NCBI RefSeq assembly: GCF_000245735.1
Contig: NZ_AHTH01000055.1
Coordinates: 1-64,000, forward strand
Length of the DNA stretch: 64,000 bases
From: Alishewanella jeotgali KCTC 22429
GTDB taxonomy: Bacteria; Pseudomonadota; Gammaproteobacteria; Enterobacterales; Alteromonadaceae
Direction: 5' to 3'
Shown here: in pieces, positions 33,801 to 43,843 of the stretch
Position numbering within the stretch: position 1 is the first letter of the stretch
Layout: each line of letters begins with the position of its first letter
Made by a program: the position numbers and the translations under genes
Notes under the pieces: generated by a model
What the model was told of the DNA's origin: nothing
Database searches by the model: none
The model's input: the letters and a program-made list of their open reading frames with translations, nothing else

Positions 33801-36160
33801 TCTGTTTTACTCTCTTCACTGTCTCGTTGTTCACTGAGCTGTTGCTCAGTAGTCTGGTGCTCAGTACTCTGCTGCGCTTTGCGGGCTTTGGCGCGGGCCA
33901 GGGCGGCGGCGACTGCGGCTTTGCGCGGGTCGTCATTGCCGGCAGTGTCAGGCTGTATCCCAGTATCAGGCGCCAGGCTTTGCTGTGCTGTTGTCACAGC
34001 GATGTCTGCCGCAGCAGGCTCAACTATGGCTGTTTCTTGTGCCGGCGCTGCCGATTGCTTTGCTTTGGCTCTGGCCAGTGCTGCGGCAATAGCCGCTTTA
34101 CGCGGATCTTCCGGCATCGCAGCTGCATCTGCGGCCACAGGCTCTGTTACTGTTGTTTCTACGGTCGCTGTTACTGATTGTTTTGCTTTGGCTCTGGCCA
34201 ACGCTGCAGCAATAGCTGCCTTACGCGGATCCTGTTGTTCGGGCTCGGCAGCGATGGCAGAAGGTTCTGCCATGGTGCTATTGGTCTGCCCGGCTTGTCG
34301 GGCTTTGGCTCTGGCCAGAGCGGCGGCAACAGCGGCTTTGCGCGGATCGGCAGTATCTTGTGTTGTTGGCTCAGCAGCTGTGGTTTGCTCCACAGTAGGA
34401 CTGGAAGCGGCATCTGCCTGACGCGCCTTGGCGCGAGCGATGGCAGCGGCGACGGCAGCGGCTTTACTGTCTACCGAGCTGTCCGATGTACTGGCCAACG
34501 TGCTGTCTGCCGCACTGGCTGCGGCTGTAGCCTGTTTCTGCGCCTGATATTCGCGGGCTTGTTGTTTTTTTAACTCGCGTTCGGCCAGAATTTGTTGATG
34601 ATCTTTGGCGCTATCGGTTGCCTGCAGCGCTGCTTTTTCTGCTTGCTGGGCTTTAACCCGCGCCAGAGCTTCGGCGACAGTCTGGTTTTGATTCGGTTGC
34701 GTCTGTTGTCTGGCGGCCGCCAATTGTTGATTGCGCGCCAGGCGCTGCTGTTTTTCCTGCTCCAGCCGGGCATTGCGGGCTTCAAAGCGGGCTTTTGCCT
34801 GCTCCGCTTTTAGGGCTTCGCGTTGTTGCTCACGGATTTCAGCCTTGGCCACGCGGTAATATTGCACCAGCGGAATTTCACTGGGGCAAACGTAAGCGCA
34901 GGCGCCACACTCTATACAGTCAAATAGATTGTATTCCTGCAGCTTTGCCGGATCCCGGGCCTTGCTGTACCAGAGCAACTGCTGGGGTAATAGTGTAGCC
35001 GGACAGGCATCCGCACATTGGCCGCAGCGGATACAGTCCAGTTCAGGACCATTATCCGGCAGTTCGTCGCGGGTTGGTGCCAAGATACAGTTAGTGGTTT
35101 TCACAATGGGGACCGCCAGATCCGGTAGCGTAAAGCCCATCATCGGGCCACCCATAATGACTTTCTGCTGTGCTTCGCTTTGAAAGCCACAAAAATCCAA
35201 CAAGGAACTGACCGGGGTACCCAGCAGTGCCAGCACATTTTGTGGCTGGCGCAGCGTTTCGCCGGTCACCGTAACAATACGCGAGATTAACGGCTGATCA
35301 TCCAATACCGCCTGGGCAATGGCAAAGGCGGTGCCGACGTTTTGCATCACAATGCCGATATCAGCTGGCCGGCGGCCGGCGGGAACCTCTTTATTGGTCA
35401 GCAATTGGATCAGCTGCTTTTCACCGCCAGAAGGGTATTTAACCGGGACTTCCCGTACATAGTAGTGTTCGCGTTGGCTACAGGCGGCCTTCAGGGCGGC
35501 GATTGCAATAGGTTTATCCGCTTCAATCCCAATCAGTACTGCCTTGGGGTTTAGCAGTTGACACAGAATATCAATACCTTTGACGATGGTAGTAGGCGCT
35601 TCCTGCATCAGGGCATCATCGGCACTGATATAGGGTTCGCACTCCACGGCATTAATAATCAGATAATCTACCGGTTGCTGCATTCCGGCTTTTAAATGCG
35701 TTGGAAAGCCAGCGCCACCCATGCCAGCAATACCGCTATCCTGGATCCGCTCCAGTATTTGATGCCGGCTGCTGGTGGCAATATTCAGTGGCCGCCGCTC
35801 GCGCCATTCGTCTTTGCCATCCGGAACTAAGACTATCACCGGCTCAGGTAGGGCTGAAGGGTGAGCGCTGGTATGCTGGCTGATACTATGAATAACACCT
35901 GAGGTTGGCGCATGTACCGGCACCGCCATAGAATTATCGGCGCTGGTTAAGGCTTCACCCTTGAGTACCCGTTGTCCGACAGCGACAATCAAACGGCCGG
36001 CAACACCAATATGCTGACGTAATGGCAGATAGAGCCGGTCTGGCAGCGGTAACTGCGCTACCGGCTTACTACTGGTTTGACTTTTCCGTACCGGCGGATG
36101 GATGCCACCGTGAAAGTCCCACAGGGTGCCGGCCTGAATTTGCTGAAATAAGGTTGGCAA
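33797..36160 (-). CDS. rnfC: Rnf complex subunit C with repetitive C-terminal tail
   Basis: The 787-residue protein has an N-terminal barrel-sandwich domain, an NADH/FMN-binding region (GMGGAGFPTHLK near residue 145, NAVECEPYISAD near 170), then two [4Fe-4S] motifs: CIRCGQCADACPATLLP near 378 and CIECGACAYVCPSEIP near 417. It is the NAD(H)-facing subunit. From about residue 445 it carries a long charged helical tail ending in five copies of a DPRKAAVAAALARAKARQ-like unit (one degenerate, DSKAAAVAAAIARAKARQ), separated by variable Ala/Thr/Glu linkers. Such tails occur in gammaproteobacterial RnfC and vary in length. Confidence 0.94.
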   Translation of the reverse strand: MPTLFQQIQAGTLWDFHGGIHPPVRKSQTSSKPVAQLPLPDRLYLPLRQHIGVAGRLIVAVGQRVLKGEALTSADNSMAVPVHAPTSGVIHSISQHTSAHPSALPEPVIVLVPDGKDEWRERRPLNIATSSRHQILERIQDSGIAGMGGAGFPTHLKAGMQQPVDYLIINAVECEPYISADDALMQEAPTTIVKGIDILCQLLNPKAVLIGIEADKPIAIAALKAACSQREHYYVREVPVKYPSGGEKQLIQLLTNKEVPAGRRPADIGIVMQNVGTAFAIAQAVLDDQPLISRIVTVTGETLRQPQNVLALLGTPVSSLLDFCGFQSEAQQKVIMGGPMMGFTLPDLAVPIVKTTNCILAPTRDELPDNGPELDCIRCGQCADACPATLLPQQLLWYSKARDPAKLQEYNLFDCIECGACAYVCPSEIPLVQYYRVAKAEIREQQREALKAEQAKARFEARNARLEQEKQQRLARNQQLAAARQQTQPNQNQTVAEALARVKAQQAEKAALQATDSAKDHQQILAERELKKQQAREYQAQKQATAAASAADSTLASTSDSSVDSKAAAVAAAIARAKARQADAASSPTVEQTTAAEPTTQDTADPRKAAVAAALARAKARQAGQTNSTMAEPSAIAAEPEQQDPRKAAIAAALARAKAKQSVTATVETTVTEPVAADAAAMPEDPRKAAIAAALARAKAKQSAAPAQETAIVEPAAADIAVTTAQQSLAPDTGIQPDTAGNDDPRKAAVAAALARAKARKAQQSTEHQTTEQQLSEQRDSEESKTE
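33870..34470. repeat. In-frame coding repeats in rnfC
   Basis: Five units encoding about 16 to 18 residues each (core KAAxAAALARAKA), spaced roughly every 30 to 45 codons. The DNA copies keep near-identical cores such as GCGGCAATAGC and CTTTACGCGGATC. The pattern could expand or contract by recombination or slippage, giving strain-to-strain length change. Confidence 0.75.
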
Positions 36161-36166
36161 ATATTG

Positions 36167-36718
36167 TTACTCCACCATCTTAACCGGTATGGCCTGCAGA
36201 TCCCATTTCCAGCGCTCCACAGAGTCGGCAACAGGGATCATATCAATACAATCGACCGGGCAGGGCTCAACACAGAGGTCGCAGCCGGTGCACTCATCGG
36301 CAATCACCGTATGCATTTGTTTTGACGCACCGACGATGGCATCAACCGGACAGGCCTGAATACATTTAGTACAGCCGATACATTCATCTTCACGGATAAA
36401 AGCTACCCTTTTGATGGCGACTTCCTGCGCAGCGTTGAGCGGTTTAGGTTCGACCCCTAATAGCTCCGCTAATTTTTTAATGGTTGCCTCGCCACCGGGG
36501 GGACATTTATTAATGTCATCGCCATTGGCGATGGCTTCAGCATAAGGCCGGCAACCAGGATAGCCACATTGTCCACATTGGGTTTGCGGCAGAATATCAT
36601 CAATCTGCTCTACCAGTGGGTCGCTCTCCACTTTAAAGCGGATTGCCGCATAGCCAAGCAGTGCGCCGAAAATTAAAGCCAGCGTGCCTAATGCCAGTAA
36701 TGCATTGAGTAAGGTCAT
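36167..36718 (-). CDS. rnfB: Rnf complex subunit B, iron-sulfur protein
   Basis: The 183-residue protein has one N-terminal membrane anchor, then a 4Fe-4S domain ([20 protein letters not shown]...CPPGG, near residues 49-75) and a double-cluster ferredoxin domain: [18 protein letters not shown] near 114 and [17 protein letters not shown] near 143. RnfB accepts or donates electrons with soluble ferredoxin. It overlaps rnfA by four bases and precedes rnfC by six. Confidence 0.95.
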   Translation of the reverse strand: MTLLNALLALGTLALIFGALLGYAAIRFKVESDPLVEQIDDILPQTQCGQCGYPGCRPYAEAIANGDDINKCPPGGEATIKKLAELLGVEPKPLNAAQEVAIKRVAFIREDECIGCTKCIQACPVDAIVGASKQMHTVIADECTGCDLCVEPCPVDCIDMIPVADSVERWKWDLQAIPVKMVE

Positions 36719-37299
36719 AGTGCTTTCACCAGACCACTGAAACCCATAAAGGCCAGCGACATCAAACCGGCGGTAATCATCGCAATGGCCGCGCCTTTAA
36801 AGGGAACAGGCACGTCAGCGGCGGCCAGCCGTTCGCGCATGGCAGCAAACAGGATCAGCACCAACGAGAAGCCGACTGCCGCACCAAAGCCATAGAGGGC
36901 GGAGTTAATAAAATTATGCCGGGCATTGACGTTTAATAAGGCGACGCCAAGCACCGCGCAGTTAGTGGTGATCAACGGCAGGAAGATACCCAGTAAACGA
37001 TATAATCCCGGGCTGGTTTTATGTACCACCATTTCAGTAAACTGCACTACTACGGCAATCACCAGAATAAAACTCAGAGTGCGTAAGTACAGTAAGCCCA
37101 GAGGTGCCAGTAGATAGCTGTCCACCAGATAGCTGCAAATCGAGGCCAGGGTTAACACAAAGGTTGTCGCCAGCGACATACCAATAGCCGTCTCCAGCTT
37201 ACCAGACACCCCCATAAAGGGGCAGAGGCCAAGAAATTTGACCAGTACAAAGTTATTCACCAGTACTGTGCTGGTTAACAGCAGCAAGAATTCAGTCAT
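36715..37299 (-). CDS. rnfA: Rnf complex subunit A
   Basis: The 194-residue polytopic protein of the RnfA/NqrE family is the first gene of the rnf operon. The signature half-helices are [28 protein letters not shown] near residue 15 and [21 protein letters not shown] near 95, each with the Cys that helps ligate the intramembrane iron-sulfur centre shared with RnfE. About six membrane segments are visible. Confidence 0.95.
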   Translation of the reverse strand: MTEFLLLLTSTVLVNNFVLVKFLGLCPFMGVSGKLETAIGMSLATTFVLTLASICSYLVDSYLLAPLGLLYLRTLSFILVIAVVVQFTEMVVHKTSPGLYRLLGIFLPLITTNCAVLGVALLNVNARHNFINSALYGFGAAVGFSLVLILFAAMRERLAAADVPVPFKGAAIAMITAGLMSLAFMGFSGLVKAL

Positions 37300-37370
37300 A
37301 AGGGTAAAGTACTCAGCATAGGCCCTATATTATGCAAGCTTGGGCTAAGGCTTACAACCTGATAAAACAA

Positions 37371-37396
37371 AGGGTTTTACCTTGCAGTAAAACCCT
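37371..37396 (-). terminator. Terminator downstream of the GGDEF/EAL gene
   Basis: AGGGTTTTAC-6 bases-GTAAAACCCT is a perfect 10-base stem, and on the minus strand it is followed by TTTGTTTTAT. It lies 24 bases past the stop of the GGDEF/EAL gene and upstream of rnfA, separating the two transcription units. Confidence 0.75.
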
Positions 37397-37420
37397 GGCT
37401 GTAAAGCGAAACGGACTATT

Positions 37421-39346
37421 CTACATCGGTAGCGGTTTGCCGATGTAATAACCCTGGGTGCCGTCGATAAACAACGACTCCAGCATATGCTTTTCTTCTT
37501 GTGTTTCGACACTTTCGGCAAAAACACCGACGCCGATACGGTGTGCAAGGTCGATCATCAGGCGCATAAAGTATTGATTGTTCTTATCATGGTCAATATG
37601 ACGAGTATAGCTACCGTCCATTTTAACGTAATCCGGTTTTAGATCGCGGAAAAACTTAAAGGAAGTGATACCGACACCGAATTTCTCTACGGTGATCCGG
37701 GCACCGGCACGGTGCACCATATCGATAAAGCGTTTACTGGTTTTCAGGTTTTGCTGTAAGCCAAACTCTGATACTTCAAACACGAGTTTCGAAGCGATAT
37801 TGGCATCTTTTAATAAACGCCTTTCTAACCAGATAACAAATTGATCGTCATGCACACTGCGAGGCGACAGGTTAATCCCGAAGTACTGATCCTGCATATT
37901 GCGCTCTTTAATAGTGGTGAGCGCAGTCTCGATGATCGCACGGTCAACGGCGATTATTTTGTCCAGTTTCTCTGCCATCGCCAGAAAAGAAGCGGTAGGT
38001 AATATCTGGTCTTCATGTGTTTTAAAACGCACCAAGATTTCAGAGTAAGCCTTTGCTGCTCTGGTTGAGGGCTGAATACTTTGTAACATCAAAGAGAGTC
38101 GATTGTTATTCAGTACGTCTTCAATGACATTGCGCCAGTTTTGATTGCCATAAGTATTGCTGGCGTTTTCCAAGCCACTGCTTTCTTTTTGCAGGTGCCA
38201 GGCGTTAGGTTGTTTCGTTTGCGCCAGGCTTATTGAGGTATCCGCTGTGGCTAATAACTCCCCCATGGCTTTGCCTGTTTCATAGCTAACCAGGCCTGTG
38301 TAGGCAACTGAGTCCAACTCAGCCAATTTTTGGTACTCATTAAAGCGGCTTTGTAGCTGCAATGCGAAGTTCTCGGACTCTTTCGGCGTTACTCTGGGTA
38401 ACAAAATACCGAAATCTGAACTATTCAGACGGAATACCCGGGCGTTGTTATAGGTTGCTGCAACTTTTCTTATAATATCAGCCACTTGGCTTACGTAGTT
38501 GTCACCTTCCTGAAAACCACGAGTTTGGTTAATACTTTGTAACTCGGTGCAACGGGTTATGGCAAAAATACCAAATTCATTCTGGTCGCTATTTTTTCCC
38601 AGTTCTTCGTAAGCCTGGACAAATCTATTACGGTTAGGTAAGCCTGTAACGTGGTCTTTATAAGCTTCTTCAGCAATACGCTGCGCTTCAGCAGTCATTT
38701 TTTCATATTCTTTACGCGTATGTTGCGCAAGTTGCTGTAAAGACTTAGCAATATCAGAAAATTCTATTGGTAGCTTTTTCAATACTTGTTGCGGAGGAGT
38801 TTGTTGATTTAAAAAACCTTCTATAGCGTCATTAACTGCCTGGCTGGTGCGGGCATACTTGCGTTGCAGACTGTTTTTTACAAAAAAGAACGGTAACCAG
38901 CCTAAAATCAGTGGGAGAAACACGATTAACCATAACATGGTTTGCAATGACGCTAGCTGCTCACTTTGGTCAAGTTCATAACGGATGCGAACTTCTTGTT
39001 GCTCATCACGGACAGTAAAGGTTTGAAAGGTTTTACCACTCATTATCAGCAAACGTTGCAGGAGGTTCACTTGAGCTCTGTTATGGGTTTGCTCATATAA
39101 AATGGTACCGTCAAATTTACTGATCTGTAAGTTTTTAAAATTAAAACTGCGTTCTAACTGGCGGCTTATTGCCTTTCCATCAGCCGTGATTTGCGAGCTG
39201 AGCAGCTGCTCTATTATGGATTGAGTTTGACTTTCTTGCAGCTGTAACTGCTGTTTACCGTGATGTAAAAATACCAGTAGCAAAATAACGACTAGCAGTA
39301 ACGCAGCAATAAACTGCGCGATAAGTAGCGTTCGAAAATTTTTCAT
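37421..39346 (-). CDS. LapD-like membrane protein with degenerate GGDEF and EAL domains
   Basis: The 641-residue protein has two membrane helices (about residues 7-27 and 135-160) flanking a periplasmic LapD/MoxY-type domain, a HAMP-like linker, then GGDEF and EAL domains. The GGDEF signature is replaced by NSSDF in RLNSSDFGILL, so cyclase activity is unlikely. The EAL domain keeps ExLxR (SEILVRF) but the DDFGTG loop reads EKFGVG and AEGVET reads AESVET, so catalysis is doubtful. Degenerate proteins like LapD and CsrD act as c-di-GMP receptors or regulators of RNA turnover. LapD-type signalling is the more likely match by its N-terminal domain; CsrD is the alternative. No lapG gene is adjacent. 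Confidence 0.8.
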   Translation of the reverse strand: MKNFRTLLIAQFIAALLLVVILLLVFLHHGKQQLQLQESQTQSIIEQLLSSQITADGKAISRQLERSFNFKNLQISKFDGTILYEQTHNRAQVNLLQRLLIMSGKTFQTFTVRDEQQEVRIRYELDQSEQLASLQTMLWLIVFLPLILGWLPFFFVKNSLQRKYARTSQAVNDAIEGFLNQQTPPQQVLKKLPIEFSDIAKSLQQLAQHTRKEYEKMTAEAQRIAEEAYKDHVTGLPNRNRFVQAYEELGKNSDQNEFGIFAITRCTELQSINQTRGFQEGDNYVSQVADIIRKVAATYNNARVFRLNSSDFGILLPRVTPKESENFALQLQSRFNEYQKLAELDSVAYTGLVSYETGKAMGELLATADTSISLAQTKQPNAWHLQKESSGLENASNTYGNQNWRNVIEDVLNNNRLSLMLQSIQPSTRAAKAYSEILVRFKTHEDQILPTASFLAMAEKLDKIIAVDRAIIETALTTIKERNMQDQYFGINLSPRSVHDDQFVIWLERRLLKDANIASKLVFEVSEFGLQQNLKTSKRFIDMVHRAGARITVEKFGVGITSFKFFRDLKPDYVKMDGSYTRHIDHDKNNQYFMRLMIDLAHRIGVGVFAESVETQEEKHMLESLFIDGTQGYYIGKPLPM

Positions 39347-39541
39347 AATTCCATACCACCGGACATAGCAAGATCCCTGAATGAAGCTCGGAAGGTTAGT
39401 ATTGCAGATATTACCTATATTAAAGCAAAAAAAACCTTAAAAATAAATAAATAACCTTGATTCAGCACAAGCAGAACCAATCAAGCTGACGGCTTTTACC
39501 GAGTTAGAAAATTTGCTGGCGCGTTAAGACGCCGGAATATA

Positions 39542-39618
39542 TGGCTCCCCAGACTGGACTCGAACCAGTGACCTACGGATTAACAGTCCGCCGCTCTAAC
39601 CAACTGAGCTACTAGGGA
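39542..39618 (-). tRNA. tRNA-Asn(GTT), copy 3 in transcription order
   Basis: Read on the minus strand, the 77-base gene starts TCCCTAGTAGCTCAG, has the anticodon loop CTGTTAATC (anticodon GTT), the T-arm GGTTCGAGTCC and an encoded CCA. The acceptor stem TCCCTAG/CTGGGGA pairs fully with one G-T. Confidence 0.96.
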
Positions 39619-39649
39619 ACAGAAAATTGCCAGTAAAGGCTAAATGAAG

Positions 39650-39726
39650 TGGCTCCCCAGACTGGACTCGAACCAGTGACCTACGGATTAACAGTCCGCC
39701 GCTCTAACCAACTGAGCTACTAGGGA
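39650..39726 (-). tRNA. tRNA-Asn(GTT), copy 2
   Basis: Identical in sequence to the flanking copies, with encoded CCA and anticodon GTT. It is separated by 31 bases from the copy at 39542 and by 21 bases from the copy at 39748. Confidence 0.96.
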
Positions 39727-39747
39727 ACAAAAATGCTGTTGAGGAAG

Positions 39748-39824
39748 TGGCTCCCCAGACTGGACTCGAACCAGTGACCTACGGATTAACAGTCCGCCGC
39801 TCTAACCAACTGAGCTACTAGGGA
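39748..39824 (-). tRNA. tRNA-Asn(GTT), copy 1 (promoter-proximal)
   Basis: Identical to the other two copies, with encoded CCA and anticodon GTT. It is nearest to the near-consensus promoter at 39845-39873. Confidence 0.96.
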
Positions 39825-39844
39825 ACAGCATTCAACGGGGCGCA

Positions 39845-39873
39845 ATACTAATGCCAGCACATCAGCCTGTCAA
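39845..39873 (-). promoter_or_regulatory. Sigma-70 promoter of the tRNA-Asn cluster
   Basis: On the minus strand, TTGACA (39873-39868) and TAGTAT (39850-39845) are separated by 17 bases. The -10 ends about 20 bases upstream of the first tRNA. The -35 is a perfect consensus. Confidence 0.8.
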
Positions 39874-40316
39874 CACTTTGGCAGCGGGATTTTAAGAGCA
39901 CAGGTTCACTTGCATAGAGTTTCGCCATTATGCTGCTTTTCACAGCATTTATTCTGTGTTTTAAGAACGGTAAGCAGCGAACAGATAACCTCTTTGCTTC
40001 GGTATTCCAAGGGAGAATGCTGGTAAGACAAAGGATAGAAAAAGTTACTCACAGAAGCTGTGGATAACTCTGTGAGTTATCAGTTATCTGTTATAGCCAA
40101 GCCTTGAGCCTAGTGCGTTTCGGCGGGGTCAATAGCTTTGCGATAAAAAATTATATCGTTATAAAACAACATCTTGCATTTAATCTTGCTAGGTGGCGTG
40201 GTACCGGCTGGCGAATTGTTGTTTTAAGCGTCGATCTGTCGTTATTGTGCACTTTTTAATGCTGACTTGGGTAATTTAGCCACTGGGCATGGTACTGCCA
40301 GCCGATCTTCACTACA
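39874..40316. promoter_or_regulatory. Gene-free stretch with DnaA box in a hairpin
   Basis: No ORF or RNA gene is recognised in these 440 bases. TGTGGATAA (40059-40067) is a perfect DnaA box (TTATCCACA on the other strand). It sits in the loop of an 8-base inverted repeat, ACTCACAG (40047-40054) and CTGTGAGT (40070-40077). The part before 40316 presumably holds the promoter of the MATE gene; TACAAT just before the ATG may be too close to serve. Confidence 0.4.
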
Positions 40317-41699
40317 ATGGCGTGCCTTTATCCGCTGATGTCTACCATGTCTGAAACTCGTGTGCATACTAAGAATCCGTTGTTAAATACGGCCATTGCG
40401 CCCTTATTAAAACAGCTGACCTGGCCGGTGTTGGGCGGTATGTTGACGCTAATGAGCTTCAACCTGGTTGATACCTTCTTTATTAGTTTATTAGGAACAG
40501 CGCAGCTTGCGGCCATTAGTTTTACCTTTCCGGTAACCTTTACCTTGATCAGTCTGGCGATCGGTCTCAGTATCGGTACCTCTGCGGTAATCGCGAAGGC
40601 GTTGGGTGCTGGTCAGGCCGATTCAGCAAAAGCTGATAGTATTGCCGCACTCTGGCTGGCCGCAATATTGGTTTGTCTGCTGGCAATCGGGATCGCGATA
40701 TGTTTGGACCCACTGTTTTTACTGCTTGGTGCGACCGACGCTACCTTAGTTTACATTCGTGATTATATGTTTATCTGGTTAGCTGGCTCGGTGCTGTTGG
40801 TAACACCGATGATCGGTAACGCGATTTTACGAGCTGCCGGGGAAACCAAAATCCCAAGTCTGGTCATGGCGGCCGGCGGTCTGGTGAATGCTGTGCTCGA
40901 TCCCTTACTCATATTCGGTCTTGGGCCTTTTCCGGCACTCGGTATGCAAGGCGCTGCTCTGGCGACAGTGATTTCATGGCTGACCGGTTTTATCTTTATT
41001 CTTTACTGGCTGACTGTGCGGCGTAAGTTATTAGATCGCATCTTATTACCCTGGACCTTGTTTTGGTCTATCTGGCGGCGGATTTTGCACATTGGTATGC
41101 CTGCCGCAGCGGCCAATATGTTGACCCCCTTAGCAATGGCGATCTTAACGGCGATGATTGCCGGCTATGGGCCTGAAGCGGTAGCTGCACTTGGCGTGGG
41201 TATGCGGCTGGAAAGTATTGCTTGTTTGGTGGTGCTGGCGCTCTCGATGACCCTACCTCCAGTCATCAGCCAAAACTTCGGTGCCGGCTTGTTAGGGCGG
41301 GTGCAACAAGCGTACTTTACCGCTTGCCACTTTGTTTTAAAGTGGCAAGCCGGCGTCTTCGTGTTACTTGCGCTGCTCGCTTATCCGATAGCGGCCTTGT
41401 TTACCCAGGATCAACAGGTTGCGACCTATATCCGCTATTTTATCTGGTCACTACCGCTCAGTTACGGCTTGCAGGGGGTAATCATCTTAACCAACTCCTC
41501 GTTCAACGCTTTACATTTGCCCGCTAAAGCAATGATATTGAGTCTGGTGCGGTTTTTTGTCTGTTATATTCCGCTAGCCTGGCTGGGAGCAAAAATCGCC
41601 GGGGTACCGGGATTATTTATCGGCGCTATGGTTGGCAATTTTCTGACCGCCAGTCTGGCCTATTATTGGTTTAAGCAGGTTATACAACGTTATCAGTAG
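40317..41699 (+). CDS. MATE family efflux transporter
   Basis: A 460-residue protein with about twelve membrane segments arranged as two halves. The first half begins [40 protein letters not shown], the typical MATE start, and [17 protein letters not shown] follows near residue 85. MATE proteins export cationic drugs or metabolites using Na+ or H+ gradients. The start is uncertain: ATGs at 40317, 40338 and 40347 are in frame and none has a clear Shine-Dalgarno. It precedes uvrB by eight bases and may share its transcript. Confidence 0.88.
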   Translation: MACLYPLMSTMSETRVHTKNPLLNTAIAPLLKQLTWPVLGGMLTLMSFNLVDTFFISLLGTAQLAAISFTFPVTFTLISLAIGLSIGTSAVIAKALGAGQADSAKADSIAALWLAAILVCLLAIGIAICLDPLFLLLGATDATLVYIRDYMFIWLAGSVLLVTPMIGNAILRAAGETKIPSLVMAAGGLVNAVLDPLLIFGLGPFPALGMQGAALATVISWLTGFIFILYWLTVRRKLLDRILLPWTLFWSIWRRILHIGMPAAAANMLTPLAMAILTAMIAGYGPEAVAALGVGMRLESIACLVVLALSMTLPPVISQNFGAGLLGRVQQAYFTACHFVLKWQAGVFVLLALLAYPIAALFTQDQQVATYIRYFIWSLPLSYGLQGVIILTNSSFNALHLPAKAMILSLVRFFVCYIPLAWLGAKIAGVPGLFIGAMVGNFLTASLAYYWFKQVIQRYQ

Positions 41700-41707
41700 G
41701 GAATTAT

Positions 41708-43723
41708 ATGTCGCGCGCTTTTGAACTTGTATCCGACTATCAACCGGCCGGCGATCAACCTGAAGCCATTCGTAAATTAGTCGAGGGTCTGGAAGCCGGA
41801 CTGGCGCATCAGACCCTGCTTGGGGTAACCGGCTCCGGTAAAACCTTTACTATGGCCAATGTGATTGCCAAAGTAGGGCGGCCGACGCTGATTATGGCGC
41901 ATAACAAAACCCTGGCCGCGCAATTGTATGGCGAGATGAAGGCGTTTTTCCCGCACAATGCCGTCGAATACTTTGTCTCTTACTACGATTATTACCAACC
42001 TGAAGCCTACGTACCCTCGACAGATACCTTTATTGAAAAAGATGCCTCGATCAATGAGCATATCGAGCAGATGCGTTTATCCGCCACTAAAGCGCTTATG
42101 GAGCGCCGCGACGTAGTGATTATCGCATCGGTATCCGCGATCTATGGTCTGGGGGATCCCCAGTCCTATATGCAAATGTTGTTGCATCTGAAGCAGGGCG
42201 ATATCGTCGATCAGCGTTTTATCCTGCGCCGTCTGGCGGAGCTGCAATATACCCGCAATGATCTGGCCTTTGAACGCGCCACTTACCGCGTGCGTGGTGA
42301 AGTGATCGATATCTTTCCGGCGGAATCGGATGATATTGCGGTAAGGGTTGAGCTGTTCGATGAAGAAATTGAGCGTATCAGCTTGTTTGATCCCCTGACC
42401 GGCGCCGTTGAAAAAATTGTCACCCGTTTTACGGTTTATCCGAAAACCCACTATGTGACACCGCGGGAGACTATTTTAGCGGCGGTAGAGCAAATTAAAG
42501 TGGACTTATCCGAGCGGCGTCAGGAGTTACTGGCGGCCAATAAACTGGTGGAAGAGCAGCGCTTGGCACAGCGCACCCAGTTTGATATCGAAATGATGGT
42601 CGAGCTGGGTTACTGCTCGGGTATTGAAAACTATTCGCGCTATTTGTCTGGCCGGGAGCCCGGCTCGCCACCGCCAACGCTGCTGGAATATTTCCCGGGT
42701 GATGGCCTGATGTTTATTGATGAGTCGCACGTCACCATTTCACAAATTGGCGCCATGTATAAGGGCGATCGTTCGCGCAAAGAAAACCTGGTGAATTATG
42801 GTTTCCGGCTGCCGTCGGCTCTGGATAACCGGCCGCTGAAATTTGAAGAGTTTGAAATTATCGCACCGCAGCGGATCTATGTGTCGGCAACACCAGCGGC
42901 CTATGAACTGGAACACTCGGCCGGTGAGGTGGTAGAGCAGGTGGTGCGGCCAACCGGCCTGGTGGATCCAGAGATTGAAATCCGGCCGGTGGCGACCCAG
43001 GTCGATGATTTGATGTCGGAAGCGATGCAACGGGCAGAGCGGAATGAGCGGGTACTGGTCACCACCTTAACTAAGAAAATGGCCGAGGATTTAACTGAGT
43101 ATCTGAGCGAACATCAAATCAAAGTGCGTTATTTGCATTCAGATATTGATACCGTCGAGCGGATGGAAATTATCCGGGATCTACGGCTGGGAGTGTTTGA
43201 TGTGCTGGTCGGTATCAACCTGCTGCGGGAAGGCCTGGATATTCCGGAAGTGTCGCTGGTGGCCATTCTGGATGCCGATAAAGAAGGGTTCTTGCGCTCA
43301 GAACGCTCGTTAATTCAAACCATTGGTCGGGCGGCACGTAACCTCAGTGGTCGCGCCATCCTGTATGCCGATCGCATCACCGACTCCATGCAGCGGGCGA
43401 TTTCGGAAACGGAGCGGCGGCGGGCAAAACAGCAAGCCTTTAATGCGTTGCACGGCATAGCGCCACAAGCGATTAAAAAGAAAGTGGCCGATGTGATGGA
43501 TCTGGGGCAGGCACCTCAACCGATGGATCCGAAGCTAAGGCAGGTGGCGGAACAAAGCCGGTTGCGCCAGGGCAAAACGCCTTATCAGTTGCAGGCGGAA
43601 ATTAAGCAACTGGAGCAAAAAATGCTGCAGCATGCCCGCGATCTGGAGTTTGAACAGGCGGCGGCGTTACGGGATCAGATCCACCAACTAAAGCTATTAT
43701 TGCTTGAATTACCGGCAGATTAA
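41708..43723 (+). CDS. uvrB: Excinuclease ABC subunit B
   Basis: The 671-residue protein has Walker A GVTGSGKT at 39-46, the beta-hairpin region [21 protein letters not shown] near 93-113, DESHVT near 338, helicase motifs V and VI ([32 protein letters not shown]) and a C-terminal UVR motif ([20 protein letters not shown] near 630-650). It loads onto damaged DNA with UvrA and recruits UvrC in nucleotide excision repair. It follows the MATE gene by eight bases; no LexA-like box was noticed in the spacer, so SOS control, if any, would act from the MATE promoter. Confidence 0.97.
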   Translation: MSRAFELVSDYQPAGDQPEAIRKLVEGLEAGLAHQTLLGVTGSGKTFTMANVIAKVGRPTLIMAHNKTLAAQLYGEMKAFFPHNAVEYFVSYYDYYQPEAYVPSTDTFIEKDASINEHIEQMRLSATKALMERRDVVIIASVSAIYGLGDPQSYMQMLLHLKQGDIVDQRFILRRLAELQYTRNDLAFERATYRVRGEVIDIFPAESDDIAVRVELFDEEIERISLFDPLTGAVEKIVTRFTVYPKTHYVTPRETILAAVEQIKVDLSERRQELLAANKLVEEQRLAQRTQFDIEMMVELGYCSGIENYSRYLSGREPGSPPPTLLEYFPGDGLMFIDESHVTISQIGAMYKGDRSRKENLVNYGFRLPSALDNRPLKFEEFEIIAPQRIYVSATPAAYELEHSAGEVVEQVVRPTGLVDPEIEIRPVATQVDDLMSEAMQRAERNERVLVTTLTKKMAEDLTEYLSEHQIKVRYLHSDIDTVERMEIIRDLRLGVFDVLVGINLLREGLDIPEVSLVAILDADKEGFLRSERSLIQTIGRAARNLSGRAILYADRITDSMQRAISETERRRAKQQAFNALHGIAPQAIKKKVADVMDLGQAPQPMDPKLRQVAEQSRLRQGKTPYQLQAEIKQLEQKMLQHARDLEFEQAAALRDQIHQLKLLLLELPAD

Positions 43724-43843
43724 GGTGTGATTGCTTAAAGTCTAAACGTTTTCATGGGGTTATTCAGTTTTCATTAAGTTGCAACGCCTAAGATGCGCTC
43801 AGTTGCACGATATCAACGGAAAACTGACTAAGTGAGGTCAACT

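Noticed and set aside
33827-34573. Long open frames on the plus strand, antisense to rnfC
   Set aside because: They mirror the Ala/Lys-rich repeat codons of the RnfC tail; composition is biased (Cys/Gly or Ala/Ser runs) and no ribosome-binding site or domain is seen.
41690-41708. SOS (LexA) box for uvrB
   Set aside because: No CTG-N10-CAG with the usual AT-rich core is present in the eight-base spacer or near 40200-40316.
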